Below are positions 4,568 through 5,413 of a DNA stretch of 5,413 nucleotides, in pieces. The stretch is from contig RFGD01000050.1 in assembly GCA_003696705.1 (NCBI GenBank), positions 1 to 5,413 on the forward strand, in the 5' to 3' direction. Source of the DNA: Alphaproteobacteria bacterium (GTDB taxonomy: Bacteria; Pseudomonadota; Alphaproteobacteria; Rhodobacterales; Rhodobacteraceae). Every line of letters starts with the position of its first letter. Within the stretch, counting starts at the first letter, position 1. Under the pieces are notes generated by a model. It made no database searches. It was not told where the DNA came from and saw only the letters and a program-made list of their open reading frames with translations. A program made the position numbers and the translations under genes.

Positions 4568-5413
4568 ATGGAACTTGTCCTTCACCTGGGCGCGCACAAC
4601 ACCGACAATCGCGCCATCGTCGAGCTCTTGAAGGCCAACGGCGAGACGCTTGCGCGTAGCGGCATCGAAGCGCCCCAACAGGACCGGTTCCGCCCGATCC
4701 TGCGCGAGGCCCTGAAAAAGGCCGCCGAGGGTCCGGCGCCCGAAACCGGACACATCGCGCTCGACGCCATCATCGATCACGACCGGACGCGGCGCGCGAT
4801 CCTCGTCAACGAGCACTTCCTGGGCGTACCGGCGCGCGTCATCGTGCGTGGCCGCTTCTACCCGGGCGCGCTCGACCGGCTTGCCGGGCTTCGCCGGCTC
4901 TTTGCCGATCTGCCGATGGCCTTCAACCTGACGGTGCGCAACCCGGCGACGCTTGTTCCCGCCATTTTCGACGGCCTTCCCGACGACGAATTCCGCGAGT
5001 TCTTCGAGGTCGCCGACATCCCCGGCGCGCTCTGGTCCGAATTCGTCCGCCGCATCCGCGACGCCTTCCCGGACGTGCCGCTCAGCGTCACCGCCTACGA
5101 GGATCTGCCGCTTGTCTGGACGCAGGTCATCGCCCGGCTCACCGGGCTCGAGGACCCCTTCGGCCTCGAGGGCGTGAACGCCTATGTCGGCGCGCTGATG
5201 GAGCCGGGCGGGCTCGAGCGCATGGAAAACTACATGGAATGGCACCCGCCCGAAACGCACGAGGAATGGCGCAAGATCGCCGAGGCATTCCTGGACCGCT
5301 ACCTGGCCGAAGACGCCGCCTCGATGGAAATCGGCCTTCCGGGCTGGACGGCCGACTGGGTGGCGGCGATCTCGGCGGCCTACGAGGACGACCTCGAGCG
5401 CATCGCGGGCATG
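4568..5413 (+). CDS. Sulfotransferase-like conserved hypothetical protein (3' end outside window)
   Basis: The frame is open from the ATG to the right edge (282 codons, no stop). The N-terminus MELVLHLGAHNTDN resembles the first strand and PAPS-binding loop of sulfotransferases, typically LHIGxxKTGTT. Here the Lys and the Thr-Gly-Thr-Thr run are missing, so classical PAPS binding is doubtful. A second sulfotransferase-like element is TVRNPATLVPAIF (122-134), which sits where the R-x-P 3'-phosphate motif is found. YEDLPLVWTQVIARLTG (177-193) matches the usual acidic strand and following helix. I see no signal peptide or membrane helix, so it is probably cytoplasmic. The last residues in view (SAAYEDDLERIAGM) resemble a C-terminal helix, so little may be missing. 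Proteins of this style are, from memory, recurrent in Rhodobacterales genomes without a known role. No surface-polysaccharide or capsule genes are visible nearby to suggest a substrate. The coding frame is secure (RBS, GC-biased third positions); the function is not. Confidence 0.75.
   Translation, partial: MELVLHLGAHNTDNRAIVELLKANGETLARSGIEAPQQDRFRPILREALKKAAEGPAPETGHIALDAIIDHDRTRRAILVNEHFLGVPARVIVRGRFYPGALDRLAGLRRLFADLPMAFNLTVRNPATLVPAIFDGLPDDEFREFFEVADIPGALWSEFVRRIRDAFPDVPLSVTAYEDLPLVWTQVIARLTGLEDPFGLEGVNAYVGALMEPGGLERMENYMEWHPPETHEEWRKIAEAFLDRYLAEDAASMEIGLPGWTADWVAAISAAYEDDLERIAGM

Noticed and set aside
4499..5260. Minus-strand reading frame of 253 codons
   Set aside because: It is antisense to the sulfotransferase-like gene, which has a ribosome site and recognisable elements. 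This frame has neither.

Overview
The window is GC-rich, densely coding DNA with strong G/C preference at third codon positions. It looks like the chromosome of an alphaproteobacterium, most likely of the Rhodobacterales. The supporting signs are the gene types: a DsbA protein with a ScsC-like N-terminal domain, a two-domain FbpB-type iron permease, and a sulfotransferase-like protein of a kind I associate with roseobacters. The taxonomic call is inference from protein style and base composition; no marker gene settles it.

Layout from left to right. (1) A plus-strand 3-hydroxyacyl-CoA dehydrogenase of the FadB/FadJ type enters from the left edge and stops at 880, earlier than the family normally ends. 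(2) A short convergent gap (881-929) contains a perfect 8-bp hairpin. (3) Three units follow on the minus strand, in transcription order: tRNA-Thr(UGU) (2764-2689), a fumarylacetoacetate hydrolase-family enzyme (2589-1741) and a secreted DsbA-family thiol oxidoreductase (1685-930). The hydrolase and dsbA are 55 nt apart and could be co-transcribed. (4) Upstream of the tRNA on the same strand is a 554-residue iron(III) ABC transporter permease (4483-2819). (5) After an 84-bp divergent gap, a plus-strand sulfotransferase-like protein starts at 4568 and runs off the right edge.

The genes do not form one pathway. They cover fatty-acid beta-oxidation (cytoplasm), periplasmic disulfide chemistry, catabolic C-C bond hydrolysis of a 2,4-diketo acid (cytoplasm), translation, and inner-membrane iron uptake. 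No insertion sequence, phage gene, CRISPR array, toxin-antitoxin pair or defence gene is visible. There is no gene-free stretch longer than about 100 bases. I found no convincing new biological system. The best points for a second look are the early, possibly frameshifted end of the dehydrogenase, two perfect inverted repeats in intergenic DNA, the iron permease without its partner subunits nearby, and the degenerate nucleotide-binding loop of the sulfotransferase-like protein.
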